Below are positions 33,358 through 46,400 of a stretch of 64,000 nt of DNA, piece after piece. Within the stretch, counting starts at the first letter, position 1. The number at the start of each line of letters is the position of its first letter. The stretch comes from Plasmopara viticola. Lineage: Eukaryota; Oomycota; Peronosporomycetes; Peronosporales; Peronosporaceae. The notes under the pieces were generated by a model. The model saw only the letters and a program-made list of their open reading frames with translations. It was not told where the DNA came from and searched no databases. Where the stretch lies: positions 62,001 through 126,000 of the forward strand of contig MBPM02000100.1 of NCBI GenBank assembly GCA_001695595.3, read 5' to 3'. The position numbers and the translations under genes are program-made.

Positions 33358-34440
33358 TCACTGACCGTCCACGAGCGCCAGCAGCAATTTGCGGTACTCG
33401 CCACTCGTGTCGCCGACAATGCGATCTCTTAATTCCTTCCCATACAGCGTTTTGTAAGCAATCTTGATTTGTGGAAGCAACGCTTGGTATCGCACCACTG
33501 CTGCGCTGAGTCCGTACTCGTCCGTTCCAAGACCCTTCATAGTGCTTTCGAACAGTTCTGCTAAGAGCTCAAAAGGCTCAAACACTAGACGGACGTGAAA
33601 GAGCAGAGCACTCTGGGTGTGACCCTTGAACTCTCTTTTAATCGCCTTGATGATGCTCGTCTTTTTGTACTTTTGTGAGTAAAAATTGTCAATGTTGCGC
33701 AAGTGCTGAACAGGGCTTAAGACTACCACACGAATGAACGTTTCCTCGTCAGTACCCCACTTCCCTTCCCCGGCTTGGTATAGCACATCGGCGTCAGCAG
33801 CAGCCTTTTCAGACGTGTGCACAGCAGAGTCAAATGAAGGCAAGCCTCCCTTCACCGCACTCAAAATAGTCTTTTTAAGGCCACCACTAAGATCGGCACT
33901 TAAAACTTTCACCAAGTCGTCACCGTAGTTATCTTTGAACGTCTTTTTCAAAAGGGTAATATCGGCGTTGGAACGAGCCATCACGACCGGATAAATCCAT
34001 TCCTCTTTCGTGCCCGCACCCTTTGTAGCCTTGCGCAAGATCTCGCTTTCCACGCACTCCAAAGGACTCGCAATCATTGTCAGTAGAACACCATAGTCGC
34101 TCGTGCTCTTCACCCAAGTCGTTAAGCTCTGTTTGTGCAGGATGCGGTAGCGCAACCAGATTAGGTAGCGCTGCTCCACACTTTTTGACAGCAATATTGA
34201 TGCCAGCGCAGCCTCATCTGAAGCTGTACCTGTGCACACACGCTGAATCTCCTGCACAGTCGCATCAATGTCGGCAGAGAACGTCATCGACTCGACACCA
34301 CTGCCTTTGTGTGCATAACTCGTGTACAGGCTACTCATCGCCGCAGTGCCGGTAGTCACAAGCGAATCCTTGTTGTCACTCGAGGCAGACGCTGTCCTTA
34401 GGCCATATTCATTCTCAGCCGAGTCTAGCACAGACATAAG
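33358..34440 (-). repeat. Terminal (23rd) annexin core, with canonical repeats III and IV
   Basis: The last core before the stop. Its repeats I and II are close to the array copies (MTFSADIDATVQEIQRVCTG, KATKGAGTKEEWIYP), but repeats III and IV are strongly diverged from the array and look like an ordinary annexin: GEGKWGTDEETF in repeat III, MKGLGTDEYGL in repeat IV and the C-terminal GDTSGEYRKLLLALVDGQ. The Gly-x-Gly-Thr loops and the acidic cap residue of the type II Ca2+ site are thus intact in II, III and IV. The linker before this core is about 56 codons shorter than in the array. Confidence 0.88.
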
Positions 34441-37400
34441 CAGCTGACAGTACTTGCCACTTACGACGCTCTGTATGCGCGTACGCAGCTCCTGGCGGTA
34501 CAAACGCGAGTACGCGGTGCTAATGTGTACAAGTAGGCGGTAATATCGTACAATCCACGCACTCAAAATGTACCTTTCCTTGCTAGCGCTCTTGAGCGTC
34601 ATCTCGAGCAGCTCAGCAAGCAGTTCCATTGGCTCAACCACGGAGCGAACCAGGAACACCAATGCACGTTTGGCATCGCCAGAAAATTCAGCATCGATAG
34701 CACTCACCAGGTCTGTCTTGTACTTTGCCACGTACGCACTGTTGATATTGCGCACGTGTTCAGCGGGACTTAAAACCAAAGTGTTGATAAATGTCGCTTT
34801 GTCCGTGCGCATGTGGCCTTGGCCGGCTTTGCACAAAACACCTGCGTCCGCAATGGCTTTCGCACTCGTGTGAATTGACGCGCTGAAGTCGACCACTTCG
34901 CCGCGTATCGCGGTCAAAATGATCGTTTTCAAGTCGCCGCTTAGCTCACTTCTCAATACCTCAACCAAGTCGTCGCCAAACGCTTCCTTAAATGTCTTCT
35001 TCAGTAGCGATATCTCAGCGTTTGAACGAGCCATCACGACCGGATAAATCCATTCCTCTGTCGTACCCGCACCCTCCGTAGCCTTGCGCAAGATCTCGCT
35101 TTCCACGCACTCCAAAGGACTCGCAAGCATAGTCAGTAGAACACCATAGTCGCTCGTGCTCTTCACCCAAGTCGTTAAGCTCTGTTTGTGCAGGATGCGG
35201 TAGCGCAACCAGATCAGGTGGCGCTGCTCCACACTTTTCGACAACAACAGTGATGCCAACGCAGCCTCATCTGAAGCTGCACCTGTGCACACACGCTGAA
35301 TCTCCTGCACAGCCGCATCAATGTCGGCAGAGAACGTCATCGACTCGACATCACTGCCCTTGTGTGCATAACGCGTGTACAGACGATCTATCGCCGCAGT
35401 GCCGGCAGTCACAAGTGAGCTTTTGTTGTCACTCGAGGCAGACGCTTTCATTGGGGCGATTGTCGTATCACTCGTGCACGCATCAGCACTGGACGACATG
35501 CCCTCCTTGTCCTCCAATGCAGCCGTGCTATCAGCAGCACCGCTTACAGTAATTGGACTGCCTGCAACATTGCTCGAACTGCTCGCAGAAGGACTTTGCG
35601 ATGAAGATTTCGACGCAGACCCACCGAATTCTACCTCAGCTGCGTCCAGCACAGACATAAGCAGCTGACAGTACTTGCCACTTACGACGCTCTGTATGCG
35701 CGTACGCAGCTCCTGGCGGTACAAACGCGAGTACGCGGTGCTAATGTGTACAAGTAGGCGGTAATATCGTACAATCCACGCACTCAAAATGTACGTTTCC
35801 TTGCTAGCGCTCTTGAGCGTCATCTCGAGCAGCTCAGCAAGCAGTTCCATTGGCTCAACCACCGAGCGAACCAGGAACACCAATGCACGTTTGGCATCGC
35901 CAGAAAATTCAGCATCGATAGCACTCACCAGGTCTGTCTTGTACTTTGCCACGTACGCACTGTTGATATTGCGCACGTGTTCAGCGGGCTTAAAACCAAA
36001 GTGTTGATAATGTCGCTTTGTCCGTGCGCATGTGGCCTTGGCCGGCTTTGTACAAAACACCTGCGTCCGCAATGGCTTTTGCACTCGTGTGAATTGACGC
36101 GCTGAAGTCGACTACTTCGCCGCGCATCGCGGTCAAAATGATCGTTTTCAAGTCGCCGCTTAGCTCACTACTCAATACCTGAACCAGGTCGTCGCCAAAC
36201 GCTTCCTTAAATGTCTTCTTCAGTAGCGATATCTCAGCGTTTGAACGAGCCATCACGACCGGATAAATCCATTCCTCTGTCGTACCCGCCCCCTTCGTAG
36301 CCTTGCGCAAGATCTCGCTTTCCACGCACTCCAAAGGACTCGCAAGCATAGTCAGTAGAACACCATAGTCGCTCGTGCTCTTCACCCAAGTCGTTAAGCT
36401 CTGTTTGTGCAGGATGCGGTAGCGCAACCAGATCAGGTGGCGCTGCTCCACACTTTTCGACAACAACAGTGATGCCAGCGCAGCCTCATCTGAAGCTGCA
36501 CCTGTGCACACACGCTGAATCTCCTGCACAGCCGCATCAATGTCGGCAGAGAACGTCATCGACTCGACATCACTGCCCTTGTGTGCATAACGCGTGTACA
36601 GACGATCTATCGCCGCAGTGCCGGCAGTCACAAGTGAGCTTTTGTTGTCACTCGAGGCAGACGCTTTCATTGGGGCGATTGTCGTATCACTCGTGCACGC
36701 ATCAGCACTGGACGACATGCCCTCCTTGTCCTCCAATGCAGCCGTGCTATCAGCAGCACCGCTTACAGTAATTGGACTGCCTGCAACATTGCTCGAACTG
36801 CTCGCAGAAGGACTTTGCGATGAAGATTTCGACGCAGACCCACCGAATTCTACCTCAGCTGCGTCCAGCACAGACATAAGCAGCTGACAGTACTTGCCAC
36901 TTACGACGCTCTGTATGCGCGTACGCAGCTCCTGGCGGTACAAACGCGAGTACGCGGTGCTAATGTGTACAAGTAGGCGGTAATATCGTACAATCCACGC
37001 ACTCAAAATGTACGTTTCCTTGCTAGCGCTCTTGAGCGTCATCTCGAGCAGCTCAGCAAGCAGTTCCATTGGCTCAACCACGAGCGAACCAGGAACACCA
37101 ATGCACGTTTGGCATCGCCAGAAAACTCAGCATCGATAGCACTCACCAGGTCTGTCTTGTACTTTGCCACGTACGCACTGTTGATATTGCGCACGTGTTC
37201 AGCGGGACTTAAAACCAAAGTGTTGATAAATGTCGCTTTGTCCGTGCGCATGTGGCCTTGGCCGGCTTTGTACAAAACACCTGCGTCCGCAATGGCTTTT
37301 GCACTCGTGTGAATTGACGCGCTGAAGTCGACTACTTCGCCGCGTATCGCGGTCAAAATGATCGTTTTCAAGTCGCCGCTTAGCTCACTTCTCAATACCT

Positions 37401-40400
37401 CAACCAAGTCGTCGCCAAACGCTTCCTTAAATGTCTTCTTCAGTAGCGATATCTCAGCGTTTGAACGAGCCATCACGACCGGATAAATCCATTCCTCTGT
37501 CGTACCCGCCCCCTTCGTAGCCTTGCGCAAGATCTCGCTTTCCACGCACTCCAAAGGACTCGCAAGCATAGTCAGTAGAACACCATAGTCGCTCGTGCTC
37601 TTCACCCAAGTCGTTAAGCTCTGTTTGTGCAGGATGCGGTAGCGCAACCAGATCAGGTGGCGCTGCTCCACACTTTTCGACAACAACAGTGATGCCAGCG
37701 CAGCCTCATCTGAAGCTGCACCTGTGCACACACGCTGAATCTCCTGCACAGCCGCATCAATGTCGGCAGAGAACGTCATCGACTCGACATCACTGCCCTT
37801 GTGTGCATAACGCGTGTACAGACGATCTATCGCCGCAGTGCCGGCAGTCACAAGTGAGCTTTTGTTGTCACTCGAGGCAGACGCTTTCATTGGGGCGATT
37901 GTCGTATCACTCGTGCACGCATCAGCACTGGACGACATGCCCTCCTTGTCCTCCAATGCAGCCGTGCTATCAGCAGCACCGCTTACAGTAATTGGACTGC
38001 CTGCAACATTGCTCGAACTGCTCGCAGAAGGACTTTGCGATGAAGATTTCGACGCAGACCCACCGAATTCTACCTCAGCTGCGTCCAGCACAGACATAAG
38101 CAGCTGACAGTACTTGCCACTTACGACGCTCTGTATGCGCGTACGCAGCTCCTGGCGGTACAAACGCGAGTACGCGGTGCTAATGTGTACAAGTAGGCGG
38201 TAATATCGTACAATCCACGCACTCAAAATGTACGTTTCCTTGCTAGCGCTCTTGAGCGTCATCTCGAGCAGCTCAGCAAGCAGTTCCATTGGCTCAACCA
38301 CCGAGCGAACCAGGAACACCAATGCACGTTTGGCATCGCCAGAAAACTCAGCATCGATAGCACTCACCAGGTCTGTCTTGTACTTTGCCACGTACGCACT
38401 GTTGATATTGCGCACGTGTTCAGCGGGACTTAAAACCAAAGTGTTGATAAATGTCGCTTTGTCCGTGCGCATGTGGCCTTGGCCGGCTTTGTACAAAACA
38501 CCTGCGTCCGCAATGGCTTTTGCACTCGTGTGAATTGACGCGCTGAAGTCGACTACTTCGCCGCGCATCGCGGTCAAAATGATCGTTTTCAAGTCGCCGC
38601 TTAGCTCACTTCTCAATACCTCAACCAAGTCGTCGCCAAACGCTTCCTTAAATGTCTTCTTCAGTAGCGATATCTCAGCGTTTGAACGAGCCATCACGAC
38701 CGGATAAATCCATTCCTCTGTCGTACCCGCCCCTTCGTAGCTTGCGCAAGATCTCGCTTTCCACGCACTCCAAAGGACTCGCAAGCATAGTCAGTAGAAC
38801 ACCATAGTCGCTCGTGCTCTTCACCCAAGTCGTTAAGCTCTGTTTGTGCAGGATGCGGTAGCGCAACCAGATCAGGTGGCGCTGCTCCACACTTTTCGAC
38901 AACAACAGTGATGCCAGCGCAGCCTCATCTGAAGCTGCACCTGTGCACACACGCTGAATCTCCTGCACAGCCGCATCAATGTCGGCAGAGAACGTCATCG
39001 ACTCGACATCACTGCCCTTGTGTGCATAACGCGTGTACAGACGATCTATCGCCGCAGTGCCGGCAGTCACAAGTGAGCTTTTGTTGTCACTCGAGGCAGA
39101 CGCTTTCATTGGGGCGATTGTCGTATCACTCGTGCACGCATCAGCACTGGACGACATGCCCTCCTTGTCCTCAATGCAGCCGTGCTATCAGCAGCACCGC
39201 TTACAGTAATTGGCTGCCTGCAACATTGCTCGAACTGCTCGCAGAAGGACTTTGCGGAAGATTTCGACGCAGACCCACCGAATTCTACCTCAGCTGCGTC
39301 CAGCACAGACATAAGCAGCTGACAGTACTTGCCACTTACGACGCTCTGTATGCGCGTACGCAGCTCCTGGCGGTACAAACGCGAGTACGCGGTGCTAATG
39401 TGTACAAGTAGGCGGTAATATCGTACAATCCACGCACTCAAAATGTACGTTTCCTTGCTAGCGCTCTTGAGCGTCATCTCGAGCAGCTCAGCAAGCAGTT
39501 CCATTGGCTCAACCACCGAGCGAACCAGGAACACCAATGCACGTTTGGCATCGCCAGAAAATTCAGCATCGATAGCACTCACCAGGTCTGTCTTGTACTT
39601 TGCCACGTACGCACTGTTGATATTGCGCACGTGTTCAGCGGGACTTAAAACCAAAGTGTTGATAAATGTCGCTTTGTCCGTGCGCATGTGGCCTTGGCCG
39701 GCTTTGTACAAAACACCTGCGTCCGCAATGGCTTTTGCACTCGTGTGAATTGACGCGCTGAAGTCGACTACTTCGCCGCGCATCGCGGTCAAAATGATCG
39801 TTTTCAAGTCGCCGCTTAGCTCACTACTCAATACCTGAACCAGTCGTCGCCAAACGCTTCCTTAAATGTCTTCTTCAGTAGCGATATCTCAGCGTTTGAA
39901 CGAGCCATCACGACCGGATAAATCCATTCCTCTGTCGTACCCGCCCCCTTCGTAGCCTTGCGCAAGATCTCGCTTTCCACGCACTCCAAAGGACTCGCAA
40001 GCATAGTCAGTAGAACACCATAGTCGCTCGTGCTCTTCACCCAAGTCGTTAAGCTCTGTTTGTGCAGGATGCGGTAGCGCAACCAGATCAGGTGGCGCTG
40101 CTCCACACTTTTCGACAACAACAGTGATGCCAGCGCAGCCTCATCTGAAGCTGCACCTGTGCACACACGCTGAATCTCCTGCACAGCCGCATCAATGTCG
40201 GCAGAGAACGTCATCGACTCGACATCACTGCCCTTGTGTGCATAACGCGTGTACAGACGATCTATCGCCGCAGTGCCGGCAGTCACAAGTGAGCTTTTGT
40301 TGTCACTCGAGGCAGACGCTTTCATTGGGGCGATTGTCGTATCACTCGTGCACGCATCAGCACTGGACGACATGCCCTCCTTGTCCTCCAATGCAGCCGT

Positions 40401-43400
40401 GCTATCAGCAGCACCGCTTACAGTAATTGGACTGCCTGCAACATTGCTCGAACTGCTCGCAGAAGGACTTTGCGATGAAGATTTCGACGCAGACCCACCG
40501 AATTCTACCTCAGCTGCGTCCAGCACAGACATAAGCAGCTGACAGTACTTGCCACTTACGACGCTCTGTATGCGCGTACGCAGCTCCTGGCGGTACAAAC
40601 GCGAGTACGCGGTGCTAATGTGTACAAGTAGGCGGTAATATCGTACAATCCACGCACTCAAAATGTACGTTTCCTTGCTAGCGCTCTTGAGCGTCATCTC
40701 GAGCAGCTCGCAAGCAATTCCATTGGCTCAACCACCGAGCGAACCAGGAACACCAATGCACGTTTGGCATCGCCAGAAAATTCAGCATCGATAGCACTCA
40801 CCAGGTCTGTCTTGTACTTTGCCACGTACGCACTGTTGATATTGCGCACGTGTTCAGCGGGACTTAAAACCAAAGTGTTGATAAATGTCGCTTTGTCCGT
40901 GCGCATGTGGCCTTGGCCGGCTTTGTACAAAACACCTGCGTCCGCAATGGCTTTTGCACTCGTGTGAATTGACGCGCTGAAGTCGACTACTTCGCCGCGC
41001 ATCGCGGTCAAAATGATCGTTTTCAAGTCGCCGCTTAGCTCACTTCTCAATACCTCAACCAAGTCGTCGCCAAACGCTTCCTTAAATGTCTTCTTCAGTA
41101 GCGATATCTCAGCGTTTGAACGAGCCATCACGACCGGATAAATCCATTCCTCTGTCGTACCCGCCCCTTCGTAGCCTTGCGCAAGATCTCGCTTTCCACG
41201 CACTCCAAAGGACTCGCAAGCATAGTCAGTAGAACACCATAGTCGCTCGTGCTCTTCACCCAAGTCGTTAAGCTCTGTTTGTGCAGGATGCGGTAGCGCA
41301 ACCAGATCAGGTGGCGCTGCTCCACACTTTTCGACAACAACAGTGATGCCAGCGCAGCCTCATCTGAAGCTGCACCTGTGCACACACGCTGAATCTCCTG
41401 CACAGCCGCATCAATGTCGGCAGAGAACGTCATCGACTCGACATCACTGCCCTTGTGTGCATAACGCGTGTACAGACGATCTATCGCCGCAGTGCCGGCA
41501 GTCACAAGTGAGCTTTTGTTGTCACTCGAGGCAGACGCTTTCATTGGGGCGATTGTCGTATCACTCGTGCACGCATCAGCACTGGACGACATGCCCTCCT
41601 TGTCCTCCAATGCAGCCGTGCTATCAGCAGCACCGCTTACAGTAATTGGACTGCCTGCAACATTGCTCGAACTGCTCGCAGAAGGACTTTGCGATGAAGA
41701 TTTCGACGCAGACCCACCGAATTCTACCTCAGCTGCGTCCAGCACAGACATAAGCAGCTGACAGTACTTGCCACTTACGACGCTCTGTATGCGCGTACGC
41801 AGCTCCTGGCGGTACAAACGCGAGTACGCGGTGCTAATGTGTACAAGTAGGCGGTAATATCGTACAATCCACGCACTCAAAATGTACGTTTCCTTGCTAG
41901 CGCTCTTGAGCGTCATCTCGAGCAGCTCAGCAAGCAGTTCCATTGGCTCAACCACCGAGCGAACCAGGAACACCAATGCACGTTTGGCATCGCCAGAAAA
42001 TTCAGCATCGATAGCACTCACCAGGTCTGTCTTGTACTTTGCCACGTACGCACTGTTGATATTGCGCACGTGTTCAGCGGGACTTAAAACCAAAGTGTTG
42101 ATAAATGTCGCTTTGTCCGTGCGCATGTGGCCTTGGCCGGCTTTGTACAAAACACCTGCGTCCGCAATGGCTTTTGCACTCGTGTGAATTGACGCGCTGA
42201 AGTCGACTACTTCGCCGCGCATCGCGGTCAAAATGATCGTTTTCAAGTCGCCGCTTAGCTCACTTCTCAATACCTCAACCAAGTCGTCGCCAAACGCTTC
42301 CTTAAATGTCTTCTTCAGTAGCGATATCTCAGCGTTTGAACGAGCCATCACGACCGGATAAATCCATTCCTCTGTCGTACCCGCCCCCTTCGTAGCCTTG
42401 CGCAAGATCTCGCTTTCCACGCACTCCAAAGGACTCGCAAGCATAGTCAGTAGAACACCATAGTCGCTCGTGCTCTTCACCCAAGTCGTTAAGCTCTGTT
42501 TGTGCAGGATGCGGTAGCGCAACCAGATCAGGTGGCGCTGCTCCACACTTTTCGACAACAACAGTGATGCCAGCGCAGCCTCATCTGAAGCTGCACCTGT
42601 GCACACACGCTGAATCTCCTGCACAGCCGCATCAATGTCGGCAGAGAACGTCATCGACTCGACATCACTGCCCTTGTGTGCATAACGCGTGTACAGACGA
42701 TCTATCGCCGCAGTGCCGGCAGTCACAAGTGAGCTTTTGTTGTCACTCGAGGCAGACGCTTTCATTGGGGCGATTGTCGTATCACTCGTGCACGCATCAG
42801 CACTGGACGACATGCCCTCCTTGTCCTCCAATGCAGCCGTGCTATCAGCAGCACCGCTTACAGTAATTGGACTGCCTGCAACATTGCTCGAACTGCTCGC
42901 AGAAGGACTTTGCGATGAAGATTTCGACGCAGACCCACCGAATTCTACCTCAGCTGCGTCCAGCACAGACATAAGCAGCTGACAGTACTTGCCACTTACG
43001 ACGCTCTGTATGCGCGTACGCAGCTCCTGGCGGTACAAACGCGAGTACGCGGTGCTAATGTGTACAAGTAGGCGGTAATATCGTACAATCCACGCACTCA
43101 AAATGTACGTTTCCTTGCTAGCGCTCTTGAGCGTCATCTCGAGCAGCTCAGCAAGCAGTTCCATTGGCTCAACCACCGAGCGAACCAGGAACACCAATGC
43201 ACGTTTGGCATCGCCAGAAAATTCAGCATCGATAGCACTCACCAGGTCTGTCTTGTACTTTGCCACGTACGCACTGTTGATATTGCGCACGTGTTCAGCG
43301 GGACTTAAAACCAAAGTGTTGATAAATGTCGCTTTGTCCGTGCGCATGTGGCCTTGGCCGGCTTTGTACAAAACACCTGCGTCCGCAATGGCTTTTGCAC

Positions 43401-46400
43401 TCGTGTGAATTGACGCGCTGAAGTCGACTACTTCGCCGCGCATCGCGGTCAAAATGATCGTTTTCAAGTCGCCGCTTAGCTCACTTCTCAATACCTCAAC
43501 CAAGTCGTCGCCAAACGCTTCCTTAAATGTCTTCTTCAGTAGCGATATCTCAGCGTTTGAACGAGCCATCACGACCGGATAAATCCATTCCTCTGTCGTA
43601 CCCGCCCCTTCGTAGCCTTGCGCAAGATCTCGCTTTCCACGCACTCCAAAGGACTCGCAAGCATAGTCAGTAGAACACCATAGTCGCTCGTGCTCTTCAC
43701 CCAAGTCGTTAAGCTCTGTTTGTGCAGGATGCGGTAGCGCAACCAGATCAGGTGGCGCTGCTCCACACTTTTCGACAACAACAGTGATGCCAGCGCAGCC
43801 TCATCTGAAGCTGCACCTGTGCACACACGCTGAATCTCCTGCACAGCCGCATCAATGTCGGCAGAGAACGTCATCGACTCGACATCACTGCCCTTGTGTG
43901 CATAACGCGTGTACAGACGATCTATCGCCGCAGTGCCGGCAGTCACAAGTGAGCTTTTGTTGTCACTCGAGGCAGACGCTTTCATTGGGGCGATTGTCGT
44001 ATCACTCGTGCACGCATCAGCACTGGACGACATGCCCTCCTTGTCCTCCAATGCAGCCGTGCTATCAGCAGCACCGCTTACAGTAATTGGACTGCCTGCA
44101 ACATTGCTCGAACTGCTCGCAGAAGGACTTTGCGATGAAGATTTCGACGCAGACCCACCGAATTCTACCTCAGCTGCGTCCAGCACAGACATAAGCAGCT
44201 GACAGTACTTGCCACTTACGACGCTCTGTATGCGCGTACGCAGCTCCTGGCGGTACAAACGCGAGTACGCGGTGCTAATGTGTACAAGTAGGCGGTAATA
44301 TCGTACAATCCACGCACTCAAAATGTACGTTTCCTTGCTAGCGCTCTTGAGCGTCATCTCGAGCAGCTCAGCAAGCAGTTCCATTGGCTCAACCACCGAG
44401 CGAACCAGGAACACCAATGCACGTTTGGCATCGCCAGAAAATCAGCATCGATAGCACTCACCAGGTCTGTCTTGTACTTTGCCACGTACGCACTGTTGAT
44501 ATTGCGCACGTGTTCAGCGGGACTTAAAACCAAAGTGTTGATAAATGTCGCTTTGTCCGTGCGCATGTGGCCTTGGCCGGCTTTGTACAAAACACCTGCG
44601 TCCGCAATGGCTTTTGCACTCGTGTGAATTGACGCGCTGAAGTCGACTACTTCGCCGCGCATCGCGGTCAAAATGATCGTTTTCAAGTCGCCGCTTAGCT
44701 CACTTCTCAATACCTGAACCAAGTCGTCGCCAAACGCTTCCTTAAATGTCTTCTTCAGTAGCGATATCTCAGCGTTTGAACGAGCCATCACGACCGGATA
44801 AATCCATTCCTCTGTCGTACCCGCCCCTTCGTAGCCTTGCGCAAGATCTCGCTTTCCACGCACTCCAAAGGACTCGCAAGCATAGTCAGTAGAACACCAT
44901 AGTCGCTCGTGCTCTTCACCCAAGTCGTTAAGCTCTGTTTGTGCAGGATGCGGTAGCGCAACCAGATCAGGTGGCGCTGCTCCACACTTTTCGACAACAA
45001 CAGTGATGCCAGCGCAGCCTCATCTGAAGCTGCACCTGTGCACACACGCTGAATCTCCTGCACAGCCGCATCAATGTCGGCAGAGAACGTCATCGACTCG
45101 ACATCACTGCCCTTGTGTGCATAACGCGTGTACAGACGATCTATCGCCGCAGTGCCGGCAGTCACAAGTGAGCTTTTGTTGTCACTCGAGGCAGACGCTT
45201 TCATTGGGGCGATTGTCGTATCACTCGTGCACGCATCAGCACTGGACGACATGCCCTCCTTGTCCTCCAATGCAGCCGTGCTATCAGCAGCACCGCTTAC
45301 AGTAATTGGACTGCCTGCAACATTGCTCGAACTGCTCGCAGAAGGACTTTGCGATGAAGATTTCGACGCAGACCCACCGAATTCTACCTCAGCTGCGTCC
45401 AGCACAGACATAAGCAGCTGACAGTACTTGCCACTTACGACGCTCTGTATGCGCGTACGCAGCTCCTGGCGGTACAAACGCGAGTACGCGGTGCTAATGT
45501 GTACAAGTAGGCGGTAATATCGTACAATCCACGCACTCAAAATGTACGTTTCCTTGCTAGCGCTCTTGAGCGTCATCTCGAGCAGCTCAGCAAGCAGTTC
45601 CATTGGCTCAACCACCGAGCGAACCAGGAACACCAATGCACGTTTGGCATCGCCAGAAAACTCAGCATCGATAGCACTCACCAGGTCTGTCTTGTACTTT
45701 GCCACGTACGCACTGTTGATATTGCGCACGTGTTCAGCGGGACTTAAAACCAAAGTGTTGATAAATGTCGCTTTGTCCGTGCGCATGTGGCCTTGGCCGG
45801 CTTTGTACAAAACACCTGCGTCCGCAATGGCTTTTGCACTCGTGTGAATTGACGCGCTGAAGTCGACTACTTCGCCGCGCATCGCGGTCAAAATGATCGT
45901 TTTCAAGTCGCCGCTTAGCTCACTTCTCAATACCTGAACCAAGTCGTCGCCAAACGCTTCCTTAAATGTCTTCTTCAGTAGCGATATCTCAGCGTTTGAA
46001 CGAGCCATCACGACCGGATAAATCCATTCCTCTGTCGTACCCGCCCCCTTCGTAGCCTTGCGCAAGATCTCGCTTTCCACGCACTCCAAAGGACTCGCAA
46101 GCATAGTCAGTAGAACACCATAGTCGCTCGTGCTCTTCACCCAAGTCGTTAAGCTCTGTTTGTGCAGGATGCGGTAGCGCAACCAGATCAGGTGGCGCTG
46201 CTCCACACTTTTCGACAACAACAGTGATGCCAGCGCAGCCTCATCTGAAGCTGCACCTGTGCACACACGCTGAATCTCCTGCACAGCCGCATCAATGTCG
46301 GCAGAGAACGTCATCGACTCGACATCACTGCCCTTGTGTGCATAACGCGTGTACAGACGATCTATCGCCGCAGTGCCGGCAGTCACAAGTGAGCTTTTGT

